This document shows positions 24,270 through 35,331 of a stretch of DNA of 64,000 nucleotides, one piece after another. Both the position numbers and the translations under genes were made by a program. This stretch comes from Arcuatula senhousia (lineage: Eukaryota; Mollusca; Bivalvia; Mytilida; Mytilidae): positions 44,752,106 through 44,816,105 of the forward strand of contig OZ020303.1 of assembly GCA_963971305.1 (NCBI GenBank), read 5' to 3'. The notes beneath the pieces are model-generated. The model was not told where the DNA came from. It ran no database searches and worked only from the letters and a program-made list of their open reading frames with translations. The stretch's first letter is position 1. Every line of letters begins with the position of its first letter.

Positions 24270-27200
24270 ATGGGTATTGACATTGACACCTATAGGGCAG
24301 CAATAGGCCGCTTCAACAGCAGAAATCGCTTTATACTAACCTGTATTATCCAAAAACAAGATTCTTTTACTGGTATATTACATGTATTATATGTGAACAT
24401 TTCTTGCACTCTTCTTACATTATCACTATTTGTCCTGCAATCTACTCTACCAGGTATTGACATTGTTTTTCTGCTTTTTGTGCTTCATTTTATTTTAATC
24501 GTTGGTAACGTTGAACAAAACCCAGGTCCCAACTCAAACTCGTCTATTCTCAACAGATGTGTAACGCTATGTAATATAAACATACGAAGCATTAGAAATA
24601 AACTCGACTTCCTCAGTACATTTTGTGACGAATATGACATTCTATGTGTTACTGAAACCCATTTAGATCCTGATATACCCGATAATGACATCACTTTAAA
24701 TGATTTCTCAAATACCTTTAGAAAAGATAGAAATAGGTTCGGTGGAGGAATTATTATATATACAAAAAATCACCTCGGTGTTAAGAGACTGCAAACCCTT
24801 GAAAATGATGTAGATGAAACAATCTGGGTTGAAATTAACGCGAATGGAAAATTATTTCTATTATGTAATACCTATAGACCAGAATGGTCAGGTGTCGAAT
24901 ACTGGAGTAGACTTAACTACTCAATTGAAATGGCACTCAACCGAAACGCAAATGTTATTCTAACAGGTGATCTGAACTCCGACCTTAACAATCCGCATAA
25001 TAACAAACTTATAGAAACCATGAGCATGTTCAACCTTCAAAACATTATCGACAAGCCAACAAGAGTTACTGCTCACACGAGTACCCTCTTAGACCCTGTA
25101 ATTCTGAGTGACAACTTAAACTCTTCATATTCTGATGTGCTTCAAATACCCCGTATTATCAGTGATCATGATGCAGCTATCGGTTATATCGAAACCCCAG
25201 CAAGAGAGTCGGGAACATATAAAAGAGAAATCTGGATCTATGATCGCTTAAATAAAGATAAATTCATTGATAAGCTACAATCGGCTGACTGGGAAAATAT
25301 TTTAGATGATACAATTAGGATAGACGAAGCTTGTGAAATTTTTACAAATAAAGTACTAGAAATTTCACGAGATTGTATTCCAACTAAATTGGTAACTGTA
25401 AGAAAGAATGACAAACCATGGTTCAATAACAATCTGCGGAGAGAAATAAGAATACGCGATAGACTAAGAAAAAAAGCATTAAAATCAAAAACTGAAAATA
25501 ATATTATGAAGTTCAAAAAGCAGAGAAATAAGGTAAATAATATGAAAAGATCTGCTAAGGAGCAGTTTGAAAAGAATTTAGACAACATTATTTTAGAAAA
25601 CGCAAACAATCCAAAAACATACTGGAAAATTATGAAAATGTTAATTAAGTCTGGGAAACCAACAAACTCTGTACCACCATTATATAATACGATAAATCAC
25701 GAGGACTTCAATGATATTGTGTGTAATGAAGAAGAGAAATGTTCACTCCTAAATAAATATTTTTGTTCTATATCAACATTAGACGAAGAAAATGTTGAAA
25801 TTCCATTCTTCCAGGCAAGGTCTGAAAACATCTTATCAAATATTAATATAACAGTGAAAGAGATTGTCGATGTAATTCAAATATTAAAGCCTAATAAAGC
25901 ATCAGGCCCCGATATCATCAGTCATCGAATGTTAAAAGTATGCCCAGATCTCATTGCCATCCCGCTTCTTATAATTTTTAACAAGTCTCTACAGCAATGT
26001 AAGTTCCCCTCGAATTGGAAATTCGCCCATGTCACACCTATTTTTAAAAAAGGTGACGCATCTATACCTTCAAACTATAGACCCATCTCCTTAATAAGCT
26101 GTGTCGGAAAAGTCATGGAGAGAGTTATTTTTAAACATGTTTATAACCATCTTCATGCAAACAAGCTATTTTACGAATATCAATCCGGATTTATGCCGAA
26201 ATTTTCAACTGTTCATCAATTATTAGAAATGTATAATTGCATTCTTAACTCATTTGAACAAAAAGACATAAACTGTTTTGTATTCTGTGATTTTTCAAAA
26301 GCGTTTGATAAAGTTTGGCATAGAGGTTTACTCCACAAAATTAGCGCGTATGGTATCAAAGGGAATTTACTTGACTGGTTTCGAAGCTATTTAATTTCGA
26401 GAAAGCAGAAAGTGGTATTAAATAATTCATCTTCATCTGTTGGTGAAGTTTTCGCAGGTGTACCACAGGGATCAGTCTTGGGACCTCTACTATTTATAAT
26501 ATATATAAACGATATTGCTAAGAACATGACTTCCTTGTGTAGACTTTTTGCAGATGACATTTCGTTCAATTACTCAAACAAGGACATCAACAGCGTAAAA
26601 AATGTTGTTGAACACGACTTGAGAGAGTTGGACGAATGGTCAAAAAGATGGTTAATGTTTTTCAATCCTGATAAAACTGAAGTGATGATATTTTCTAATA
26701 CCGAAATACCTTTACTGAATTTTTCCCTGAATGGGCTAGATATTCCAATAAAAACTACTCATAAACACTTAGGTGTTACTTTCAGTAAGGATGGAAAATG
26801 GAATGTCCACGTGGAAAATATTATATCCTGTGGGAGACGCCATATAAATATCCTTCGAAAGTTAAAATACCAGTTAAGCAGAAAAAACTTAGAACAACTT
26901 TACTTGGTTTATATAAGGCCACTTCTCGAATATGCTTCAGAAGTATGGGATAATTGTGGAGTAGTCTATACTGGTAAACTAGAGCAAATTCAGGTAGAGG
27001 CTGCACGAATAGTGACTGGGTTGCCTATTTTTGCTAAAACTGAAAAAATCTATGATGAAGTCGGTTGGGAAACGCTGCATGAAAGAAGACGTCGTAGAAA
27101 ACTGCAAATGTTTTATAATATTCATAATAATAACACCCCTACTTATTTACAAGACCTTGTTCCCAATAAAATTCAAAGTTTAACCACATATCCTCTTAGA

Positions 27201-27725
27201 AATGGCGAGGACATAGTTATGCCTTTCTGTAGACTGTCTATCACAAGGGAGTCATTCATTCCATCCACAATAAAGGAGTGGAATAAATTAGACGTATCTC
27301 TTCGTAATGTCGATTCTTTGGCAAAATTCAAAACGCGTATTAAACCAAACAAAGTCAACGCACACAGAGTACCATTGTTCTACACGTCAGGTCCTAGAAA
27401 AAATAACATTATTCTTACTCAACTTAGATGCTCTGCATCATTCCTCAATTTTGATTTACACAAAGTGAACATAATAGCTGACCCTTATTGTAGATGTGGA
27501 TGTGGTATAGAAGATGCAAATCACTTTTTCCTCATATGCCCTTTGTATCAAATACAGAGGACGGAATTACTAAACAATCTAGAATGGATACCTGACACAA
27601 TTCAAATAGATACTTACCTATTTCTGCATGGCTGTTCAGATTTTTCTGACAACAATAACCAAAAACTTTTAAACGAAATATGCAAATTTATTAAAAATTC
27701 TAAGCGATTTCTAGTTGTTGATTAA
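24270..27725 (+). CDS. LINE ORF2: APE-type endonuclease and reverse transcriptase
   Basis: 1151 residues without a stop. A hydrophobic leader (about 38-77) ends in VGNVEQNPGP (78-87). The APE endonuclease follows: CNINIRSIRNK, the catalytic Glu in VTETHLD, TGDLNSDLN and ISDHDAAI. The RT has KPNKASGPD, NYRPISLISC, FCDFSKAFDKVWH, GVPQGSVLGPLLF and the catalytic FADD (760-763), then a thumb and a C-terminal knuckle CRCGCGIEDANHFFLICP. The RT sequence fits the jockey/CR1 group. The clade cannot be fixed by eye. It nicks the target and primes reverse transcription of the element RNA. All core catalytic residues that could be checked are present. Confidence 0.93.
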   Translation: MGIDIDTYRAAIGRFNSRNRFILTCIIQKQDSFTGILHVLYVNISCTLLTLSLFVLQSTLPGIDIVFLLFVLHFILIVGNVEQNPGPNSNSSILNRCVTLCNINIRSIRNKLDFLSTFCDEYDILCVTETHLDPDIPDNDITLNDFSNTFRKDRNRFGGGIIIYTKNHLGVKRLQTLENDVDETIWVEINANGKLFLLCNTYRPEWSGVEYWSRLNYSIEMALNRNANVILTGDLNSDLNNPHNNKLIETMSMFNLQNIIDKPTRVTAHTSTLLDPVILSDNLNSSYSDVLQIPRIISDHDAAIGYIETPARESGTYKREIWIYDRLNKDKFIDKLQSADWENILDDTIRIDEACEIFTNKVLEISRDCIPTKLVTVRKNDKPWFNNNLRREIRIRDRLRKKALKSKTENNIMKFKKQRNKVNNMKRSAKEQFEKNLDNIILENANNPKTYWKIMKMLIKSGKPTNSVPPLYNTINHEDFNDIVCNEEEKCSLLNKYFCSISTLDEENVEIPFFQARSENILSNINITVKEIVDVIQILKPNKASGPDIISHRMLKVCPDLIAIPLLIIFNKSLQQCKFPSNWKFAHVTPIFKKGDASIPSNYRPISLISCVGKVMERVIFKHVYNHLHANKLFYEYQSGFMPKFSTVHQLLEMYNCILNSFEQKDINCFVFCDFSKAFDKVWHRGLLHKISAYGIKGNLLDWFRSYLISRKQKVVLNNSSSSVGEVFAGVPQGSVLGPLLFIIYINDIAKNMTSLCRLFADDISFNYSNKDINSVKNVVEHDLRELDEWSKRWLMFFNPDKTEVMIFSNTEIPLLNFSLNGLDIPIKTTHKHLGVTFSKDGKWNVHVENIISCGRRHINILRKLKYQLSRKNLEQLYLVYIRPLLEYASEVWDNCGVVYTGKLEQIQVEAARIVTGLPIFAKTEKIYDEVGWETLHERRRRRKLQMFYNIHNNNTPTYLQDLVPNKIQSLTTYPLRNGEDIVMPFCRLSITRESFIPSTIKEWNKLDVSLRNVDSLAKFKTRIKPNKVNAHRVPLFYTSGPRKNNIILTQLRCSASFLNFDLHKVNIIADPYCRCGCGIEDANHFFLICPLYQIQRTELLNNLEWIPDTIQIDTYLFLHGCSDFSDNNNQKLLNEICKFIKNSKRFLVVD
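24501..24530 (+). other. 2A-like ribosome-skipping motif in LINE ORF2
   Basis: Encodes VGNVEQNPGP directly after a hydrophobic stretch and before the endonuclease. It matches the 2A core DxExNPGP except for Asn in place of the first Asp. In known 2A motifs the Gly-Pro bond is skipped. 2A-like motifs at the start of non-LTR retrotransposon ORFs are known from trypanosomes and sea urchin. Confidence 0.65.
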
Positions 27726-28017
27726 CCTTAGGGTAGGAAAGGATGGTCTCTGTTCAACATGTCTGGCATCAAAATCTTGTTCTTTTTCTTTTTTCTTTTT
27801 TACCTTATCCACATGAAACACATAATTACTTGTATTTCTCATTTTGTTGTATCATCTTATATCATATTATAATCTTTACGCATGCTCGGTAACTGTATAT
27901 ATACTATTGTAAAACTGTATCTCGGAGAGGACTACCTAAGTAAGATTTTTACTTGTGTCCAATCCAATATGCTTTTATTGGCAATAAAATATGTTTAAAC
28001 TAATACACAATGATAAC

Positions 28018-28380
28018 AAAATATTTCAGATTGTCTCAATTTGAATATGAATTCTTATTTTCTATTCAAAATTTTTATAATTCTGGTTCAGCGCTTAGAT
28101 TATATTACTCTTAGGTGTATATTATTAATCTTAGTTTGCAGGGGCATATAGTGTTCTGATCAAGTCTGTCCGTATCTTCAGATTTTCATGAAGGAAGTAC
28201 GCTATTATCATTATACCCACAACTGCATAAAATTGAGATTCAGAGATAAGAATCTGACATCCTGAAACAAGGTGGTTTGTCAGAAAGCACATGCAATAAT
28301 TTTAGCAAACCAATTGCAAAGAAGATTTATAACAAATGAGAATTTAAACTAGAAAATGTGTCTATGAGCCACAGGATGGC
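28018..28380. other. Non-coding, no clear feature
   Basis: AT-rich sequence. A weak kernel-like phrase (TCTGTCCGTATC followed by GATTTTCATGAA) occurs at about 28165-28195. Nothing else was recognised. Confidence 0.4.
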
Positions 28381-28800
28381 CCTCCCGTTCTTGAAATATC
28401 TTTGACCCTTAATGTGTATTACCTAGGATATGGACATTTACCAAGAAATTGATCAAAAGTGTTTATGTGTAAAATATAGGTCGCTGTGACCTTATTTCTG
28501 GTTGGTGGTGCCATGTTACCAAGACTCATCGAGTAGTGAAATATTATTGACCCGTAACATCTAGTATCCAAGTTATGGACCTTAACAAAGAACTTAACCG
28601 AAGTCGTTCATGCATAAAATATAGGTCACAGTGACCTAATCTCTAGTGGGTGGTGTAGCCCTACCCAAGACCCATCTGGTGGTGAAATATCATTGACACC
28701 CAACATCTAGTATCCGAGTAATGGACCTTAACCAAGAACTAAACCAAAGTGGTACGGACGGATGGATAGACAAGGGTAAAACTATGTGGCTCTCGCAGGG
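28381..28800 (+). repeat. Tandem repeat of about 145 bp, three units
   Basis: Units share AAAATATAGGTC-nnnn-GTGACCT (about 28471 and 28616) and TAGTATCC(A/G)AGT followed by ATGGACCTTAAC (about 28563 and 28704). The first unit is more diverged. The array ends in a 'GGACGGATGGATAGAC' phrase. Confidence 0.65.
28623..28637. promoter_or_regulatory. Perfect AGGTCAnnnTGACCT palindrome
   Basis: The sequence AGGTCACAGTGACCT equals the consensus estrogen-type response element (inverted AGGTCA, spacing 3). It lies inside a repeat unit. The neighbouring unit has one mismatch. Binding is not shown by sequence alone. Confidence 0.3.
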
Positions 28801-28805
28801 TTAAA

Positions 28806-28962
28806 AACGACCTGCGACCTGAGGGCTTTTAAAGGGCGACTTTCGACCTACACTTCATAAAATCGACCTATGCCAAAAAACGACCTGCGACCTCCGCCAA
28901 AATATGCCTTTTAAAAGCGACCTTGCGACCTAAGGCCCCTTTTAAAAGCGACCTTGCGACCT
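28806..28962 (+). repeat. Degenerate GCGACCT tandem repeat
   Basis: CGACCTGCGACCT-type words recur with CTTTTAAAAGCGACCTTGCG blocks. The unit length is irregular (about 12 and 28 bp). It is non-coding. Confidence 0.6.
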
Positions 28963-29340
28963 GTGGGGGGTACCCTGCAGGAGCCCCAACTATATGTCCG
29001 ATCCACATACGTGGTCGGGCCATTAAAAGATTGGGTGTTATTGGTAGGCATTACTTTGTATCATTTTGATGTCTGGGCCTGGTTCTGTTTCACCACAGAA
29101 CTATGTTGGTCTTACCAACAAAATATAATGTCTGCATGGTGGCTCCTTATATATGAAGAAGGATTAGTCTTCTTCAATACTATAAAGTGCAACATCAACT
29201 GGCAGGTAGATATGGTGCACTGCTACCAAACCTATGGTTGCTTAATCATGATGCATGCTTCAAATGCTGACTGAAACTTGTTTCTGTATAAATGATTTAT
29301 TCATTTAACCATATCGAAAAAAAAGGATCACAGAGTGACA
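28963..29340. other. Non-coding, no clear feature
   Basis: A 106-codon ORF overlaps this stretch (28954-29274) but resembles no protein family. No splice structure or repeat was recognised. Confidence 0.4.
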
Positions 29341-29920
29341 CAGACAACATCAAAATTTAGATTTGGCAGCCATGTGAGCTATTGGTATTCCTCATCTGCC
29401 ATTCACATGTTCAAAAATCTTCTCAGAAATCATTTGACGAAGTGTAATCAAACTTGGTATGGTTTTTGTTTAGGATGTCCTTTACAAAACTGTCATTTGA
29501 ATTTTTGATTGATGCAACAAAAAAACATGGCAACTGTCATTAAAAATAGAACATAAAGGTACAATTGAACACATTGTTGGTGTTACACTAATGGATTAAC
29601 TAGATCCTCTACATGTACTAACTACACTGCTACAATCACTTTTATCTCATGCTTAATATCTTAAAGATCAACAACAGCATAACGAAAAGCCTAAATTAAA
29701 TCAAAGTTTTCAGATAACCTTTTAGGTAAAAAATCTTGGTTCTTTTCTGTCTTTGCAATTAAATATAAACTATTACAGAAAGAGACGCTTCTTGTTTAAT
29801 TGCTCAGAAAGCCCCACAAAGTCTTCAATTGGTTCGAGGTTGTCACATGACACCTTTTAGGGGTTATGTGTCTTGGAAAGTCAGAAATGGTGTTTTTGTT
29901 TGTAGAATAAAAACTTTTTT

Positions 29921-31735
29921 TGTGTCCCCCGCCGCAACGCAGAGCGAGGACATAGAAATGCTGGGCGTCCGTCCTTCCGTCACACTTTTTGTAAGTGCTC
30001 TCAAGACTACGAATTTTATCAGATTTTCATGAAATTTATATCAATTGTTTATATCACTAATACCTTGGGCAAGATAAAAAATCAGCATTTTTCGATAATT
30101 TTTGTAGGAGTTATGGGACTTTGACCATAAAAAAGACTGTTTTTTGGCAAAACAGACGTTGTGAGCGCTCTCATCCCTACAGATGTTGACGGATTCTCAT
30201 GATTATCACTAATACCTTGGACAAGTTCGAAAATCAGCATTTTCGATAATTTTTTTAGGAGTTAAGGGACTTTGACCATAAAAATGACTCTGTTTTTTGG
30301 CAAAGCAGACCTTGTAAGCACTCTCATCCCTACAGATAATGACTGATTTTCATGAAATTAATACCAAATGTTTATATCACTAATTCCTTGGTCAGGTTCG
30401 AAAATCAGCATTTTTCGTTAATTTTTGTAGGAGTTAGGGGACTTTGACCATAAAAAAGACTGTTTTTGTTTAGCAAAGCAGACCTTGTAAGCGCTCTCAT
30501 CCCTTCAGATGTTGACGGATTTTCATGAAATTTATACCAAATGTTTATATTACTACTACCTTGGACAAGTTCGAAAATCAGCATTTTACAATAATATTTT
30601 TAGGATTTGGGGAACTTTGACCATAAAAAAGACTCTGCTTTTTGGCAAAGCAGACCTTGTAAGCACTCTCATCCCTACAGATGTCGACAGATTTTCATGA
30701 AATTTATACCAAATATTTATATCACTAATTCCTTGGTCAGGTTCAAAAATCAGCATTTTTCGATAATTTTTGTAGGAGTAAGGGGACTTTGACCATAAAA
30801 AAGACTGTTTTTTTTTTTAGCAAAACAGACCTTGTAAGCGCTCTCATCCCTACAGATGTTGACGGATTTTCATGAAATTTATACCAAATGTTTATATTAC
30901 TACTACCTTGGACAAGTTCGGAAATCAGCATTTTTTGATAATTTTTAAGAAGTTAGGGGACTTTGACCATAAAAAGACTCTGTTTATTTGCAAAACAGAC
31001 CTTGTATAAGCGCTCTCATCCCTACATATGTTGACGGATTTACATGAAATTAATACCAAATGTTTATATCACTAATTCCTTGGTCAAGTTTAAAAATCAG
31101 CATTTTTCGAATAATTTTTGTAGGAATACAAATGACAACAAAGTTCCAGACAATTAATTTTTCTACGCCTGACGCGCGTTTCGTCTATTCAAGACTCACC
31201 AGAGGCGCTCTACCAAAAATATTGAAAATGCCAAACACTATATGAATATGAAGAGCATAGAACAGTAAAAACCAAAAATACTAAACTGGGGAACCAAATT
31301 ATAACTAAGATAATCAACCTATGTCTGGGGTAGGAAGAAGCTTAGGGTTTAGACAATTTTGAAATTTAGACGGATAATTTAAAACTTTGATGTTTTCTCC
31401 AACTCAAAAGTGTTGGTGCCGGAGCGGGCTAACCTCGGGGAATTAAAACTCCACCAGCAGTGCTAACCTTCACGTGTGTTCGAAATACAAATGAAAACAA
31501 AGTTCCAGACAATTAATTTTTCTACGCCTGACGCGCGTTTCGTCTATAGTTAGGGGACTTTGACCATAAAAAAAGACTCTGCTTTTTAGCAAAACAGACC
31601 TTGTAAGCACTCTCATCCCTACAGATGTTGACAGATTTTCATGAAATTTATACCAAATGTTTATATCACTAATACCTTGGTCAAGTTAAAAAATCACCCA
31701 TGTTCAATAATATTTGCTTCACCGGCGGGGGACCC
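29921..31735 (+). repeat. GTCCCCCGCCG-ended repeat with internal tandem units of about 170 bp
   Basis: The ends GTCCCCCGCCG (29924-29934) and CGGCGGGGGAC (31723-31733) are exact complements. A GTCCGTCC tract follows the head. At least six units then carry GCTCTCATCCCTACAGATGT, a TTTCATGAAATTTATACCAA block, CAGCATTTTTCGATAATTTT and GGGGACTTTGACCATAAAAA. The last part is broken by the 31125-31547 insertion. Confidence 0.8.
31125..31547 (+). mobile_element. Element with 64-bp direct terminal repeats (TACGCCTGACGCGCG family)
   Basis: 31125-31188 and 31484-31547 are direct copies (one mismatch noticed) starting AATACAAATGA and ending GCGCGTTTCGTCTAT. The host array joins across it as GTAGG|AGTTAGGGG, so the insertion is clean, without an evident target duplication. 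A longer-lived partial copy is at 41853-42129 and an inverted fragment at about 46411-46480. Confidence 0.8.
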
Positions 31736-32816
31736 TGGAATTCCATTCTTGTTCAGAAAGAGAAAAGTTGTTGCTTGCTCAAATGTCCAGGCCAAGAAGC
31801 TCCACAAAAGTCTTCATTTTGTCAAAGTTTTCAAATGGCACAATTTTACTGAGTTATGGTGATTAAAATGTCATCTCTCCTTTTGGTCAATGTTTTCAAA
31901 TGGCACCTTTTTTTTCATCCTTTCCGGCAATGGCCCAGTTTTGGCTTGTAGAATCAAAACGATTGCAAATAAAGGAAAGCTGATATTTGCCAAAATGTCC
32001 AGCTGAAAAGTTTAAAAAGTCTCTTTTTTTTTAAGCTGCAAGATAACCCTTAAAGAAGTTTCAGGTAAAGAAATCTGGCGCAGCTCATACTTACTAAAAT
32101 ATCGATTAGGGGGGCTATTCAAAAGTTCAAAAATTGTGTTTTGGCTTTTGAATGAAAACTCCTACAGATAGAAAAAAAAACTTGTCTTTTGCTTAAATGA
32201 AGCACTACACAAGTAACCATAATATGGAAAATATCATATGACCCTCTTTAGGGGCTATTGCCCTTATTGACAGCTAGTAACTGATATGCTGACCTACATG
32301 TTAAGCTCAAAAAGTTGCAAAGTTTCCAATTGATTAAAGTTACTATCGACCCCTTTAAAGGTTAAGAATGTCCGGAGTATGTGAGTGACAGACCTGAAAT
32401 CGAATCCCACGTTATCAGACCCCATGCTGTGATAAGTAGTTTCTGGGAAAACTGTTACGAAGCTTTGTCCCCTCCGGCCAGACATTTGCCATTCTATAAC
32501 CCAGATTTTTCATTCCGTGAAATCCGCCCGAAAATCATGATTTTGTCCTAAGAAAATGAAAACACGTTTAGTTTAATTGTCTCACTAAATGAAAAATTAA
32601 TATTTCGGATAGAGAAAACACTAATGTTTGACTCAAAGAGTTATGAAAATCTCCCGTTGATTCGGCTGAAGTTATGAGACGTCCTTCTCTAGGGGTTATG
32701 GCCTTAAAAAAGATTAAAAATCGTATTTTGGTATTTAAAAAGAAAATTAATGCTTGCTTAAATGTTCGGCTCAATAAGGTTTACAAACGTCTCCATTTGG
32801 GTAGAAGTTGGCAAAT

Positions 32817-32995
32817 CACCCGGGTTAACCCGAGATCGTGAAATCGGTGGTTATCGTAAACTCGGTTAGGCAAAATGTAAACAAACGAGAATTAACCAAT
32901 TGAAAAAGAGAAATTACGACTAAAATGTAGTCGTTAACGCGGTTAATGTTATCGTTCAACCCGGTTTGTTCCTTTTTACTGTTATCGTGAACCGC
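32817..32995 (+). repeat. Left terminal inverted repeat of the 8.6-kb element
   Basis: It carries repeated GTTATCGT(A/T/G) words, each followed by a short purine/AC block and CGGTT (about 32853, 32950 and 32981). Such subterminal words are candidates for transposase binding. It matches the complement of 41285-41459. Confidence 0.75.
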
Positions 32996-32999
32996 AAAT

Positions 33000-33627
33000 T
33001 TGTATAATGTAATATGTACCAAAAGCTTCTTATAGTGTTAGTTAAGATGTTTGAAACCTTTGTTAGTGTAACAAATTAACTTTTTGGTCTTTGAAATTAG
33101 AAGTATCTCATTAACAAATTAAGGAAAGAAACTAAAAAGGGTAAATAAAGGTAAAATTACCGGACTATATAATATATAATATATAGTAAGGTTGTCAACC
33201 ATATGCAATTTACCACTCTCTAATTAATCACAGCCGGTGTTTGGGAAACTTGGGGTATATACATGCGTCCGATTATTTATTTCTGACCCTGTTAAAGTAC
33301 TTTATAAAGAATTATCTTACTTTTTTTAATCTACTTTTCCATAACAACTTGTTTTAATTGTTTTGGTCGTGGTCCAAAATCTTGGAACTAAATATAAACG
33401 GTATGGCAAATTGCAACTTCGAATTCGGGTTTAATTTTTAAGAAAAAAAGGTTAACAAAATCCTTAGACGAACAGACACACGAACAAGAATAGATATCAT
33501 TAACATAATAAACCAACAGCTTATTCAATATTGGCACTATATACATGTGTAGTACAAATGTACGACCAATCAACTTTGTTTATAAAAAAATAAACCATGT
33601 CAAGACATAGTGACCGTCTTTTTGTTA
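33000..33627. other. Interior of the 8.6-kb element, unassigned
   Basis: AT-rich sequence with a short TATAATATATAATATATA run at about 33166. There is no credible ORF. The interior is likewise featureless at 34261-35331. Confidence 0.4.
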
Positions 33628-33760
33628 TACAGGAAGTAGATCGAGAGTGACAGACCTAATGCTATGGGATTGCATACTTATGCTACATACCAAGTATCAA
33701 AAGGCTGCGATGAGTGGTTATTGAGTAACTTGATTTTTAACTTCGTGGAATCCAGCAAAA
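33628..33760 (+). repeat. Dispersed repeat (GTGACAGACCT family), copy
   Basis: It contains ACAGGAAGTAG, GAGTGACAGACCT and a following ATGGGATTGCATACTTATG-like block, matching the copies at 9200-9440 (opposite strand) and 32366-32560. Confidence 0.55.
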
Positions 33761-33877
33761 AGAGGAACATTAGCGACCCTTTATCACATTACTGACCTTT
33801 ATAATTAATTCTCAATCTTATGGTAGTCGTTATGTACAGAATATTTAACATGAAAAGGGCTTCACTTGGTTCCGAAT

Positions 33878-34100
33878 CCGTGCGGTGCACGGGAAGCGAA
33901 TAGGCCCACAAAGGCACTAAGCTTGTCGGAAGAAGTCCACTAAAGAGCGCTCAGAAACGGCTGACATTGGGTCCGTTCGCTTAGCTAAAAAACGACTGAG
34001 ATATGTGCCTAAGGTAGTTGAATGGGAGAGCCCTGTCATAATGAATACCGGAGTCATCATGCTATAATTCGGAAAACCTGACCGCAAACCATAGTGGGTC
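33878..34100 (+). mobile_element. Truncated copy of the SINE-like element
   Basis: It shares GCGAATAGGCCC, CTAAGCTTGTCGG, AGTCCACTAAAGAGCGCTCA and CCTGACCGCAAACCATAGTG with 956-1472. The 3' half and tail are missing. Confidence 0.75.
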
Positions 34101-34118
34101 AAGGTGAGTGGATAGGGC

Positions 34119-34260
34119 CAGTGGCTGATCCAGAAATTTTGAAAGGGGGGGGGGGGCGCAATTAAAAAAAGTATTTGGGACTTCTTATTTAATACAGTTC
34201 CTCACCAAATTTTCCTGTAAAACGGGAGGGGGTGCGCCCGGCACGCCGTTCTTTAACCCA
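34119..34260. repeat. Half copy of the CAGTGGC-ended MITE
   Basis: CAGTGGCTGATCCAGAAATT followed by a G run matches the end of the complete element at 38850-39011. The other end was not found. Confidence 0.5.
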
Positions 34261-35331
34261 CCTTTGATTAGTCATGCTTCTTGCCAGGGATGTCCAAAAG
34301 ACTCGTAAAAGATCCATTTGAAGATCGCAAAGTAATTCATCAAATATAAGCTAAATTTTCTGCCCCTAACCACCTCGCTCTTTATCCTGTGGTTTTCAAA
34401 ATTTACAGTTCTTTTGTTTCCCACCCAAACCCTTTTTCTCGCTCAGTGTGTGTCGGTTCAACAGGATTCAGTATTGTATTTTCGGCATTCTGAACCTGGT
34501 TAAGGGTTGGCTATATCCCACTCTGTTAAGTGTTCAAACTAGTATTTGACCTCATTTCAGGTAAAGTTTCTTCATTGTCAGTCACCATAGGTTAAAGTTT
34601 CAGATCATGCGATTTTTTTTTTGGGGGGGGAGTGTTTCGTTATTTTCTGGGTACATTGGCCTATTGTGCATTGGGGGTACATTAATCTTATGAGTTGGTA
34701 CAATGGTCGTTCATTAGCCCTATCGCATGGCATACATGACCAAATATTCTTATTGAAAACCTTATGCTTTATATAGCAGAAATCCTTTTCAATGTTTATC
34801 TGAAGCTGTGCTGTCAAAACATATTTATTACTACCTATTGTAAAGAAAAAGGCAGCGATATTGAAATTAGGTCGTTTGTTTCCGTCGTTGCTATATTTAC
34901 AAAAGCTCTTTGCAATGTACATACTTTCACTTTTCACTCGGGGGCTATATTCGGATTCTCAATCTTCGGATTTCCATCAAGACAATATGGCCGCGACCAG
35001 TAGATTATGTGTTCCGCTTCGGATTATATTTTAGTCAGTGTAGCATATCTTGCGTAGCTTTAGCGTAATGGATATTTGATTTTGGATTGCGAAAATTTAC
35101 TTAATTGAATAAAGTTTAAAGGACAAAAATACTATTCGGACACCAAAAATAAGTTAAATCTTGCAAAAAAGTTGTACACAGCATCTTCGTTTTTCATGCT
35201 TTTATGTGGCGGCATTTTAAAGCAACAATGCGATTCAACTAGATCATGTAGCGTACATGGCGTAGTCACTTTATCAGGTTGTGCACATGTTTAAGCGTAC
35301 TTTCTTATAAATTTTGACTTCAAAATGTTAA

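Larger units (their letters stand above)
21722..28002 (+). mobile_element. Full-length jockey/CR1-group LINE, two intact ORFs, 15-bp TSD
   Basis: The perfect direct repeat ATACACAATGATAAC is found at 21707-21721 and 28003-28017. The element has ORF1 (21935-23044), a 1.2-kb inter-ORF region and ORF2 (24270-27725). The 3' UTR ends in GGCAATAAAATATG without a long poly(A). Its first bases repeat in inverted form in the 3' UTR (ACCGAGCATGC at 21720-21730; complement at 27880-27890). Both frames open plus a perfect TSD imply a recent insertion that may be retrotransposition-competent (inference). Confidence 0.93.
29365..32812 (+). repeat. Old 'AGCTCACC'-family repeat, left part
   Basis: It begins near GCCATGTGAGCTATTGG and a kernel AATCAAACTTGGTATGG (about 29450), and carries repeated '...TTGCTTAAATGT(T/C)CGGCTC...TCTCCATTTGG...' modules. 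The 29921-31735 element interrupts it. The body is cut at 32812 by the long-TIR element and continues at 41464-41640. A complete related copy is at 40373-41070. Confidence 0.6.

Noticed and set aside
28954..29274. 106-codon ORF
   Set aside because: No recognisable domain, no splice context and unusual composition. Chance ORF in repeat-rich DNA.
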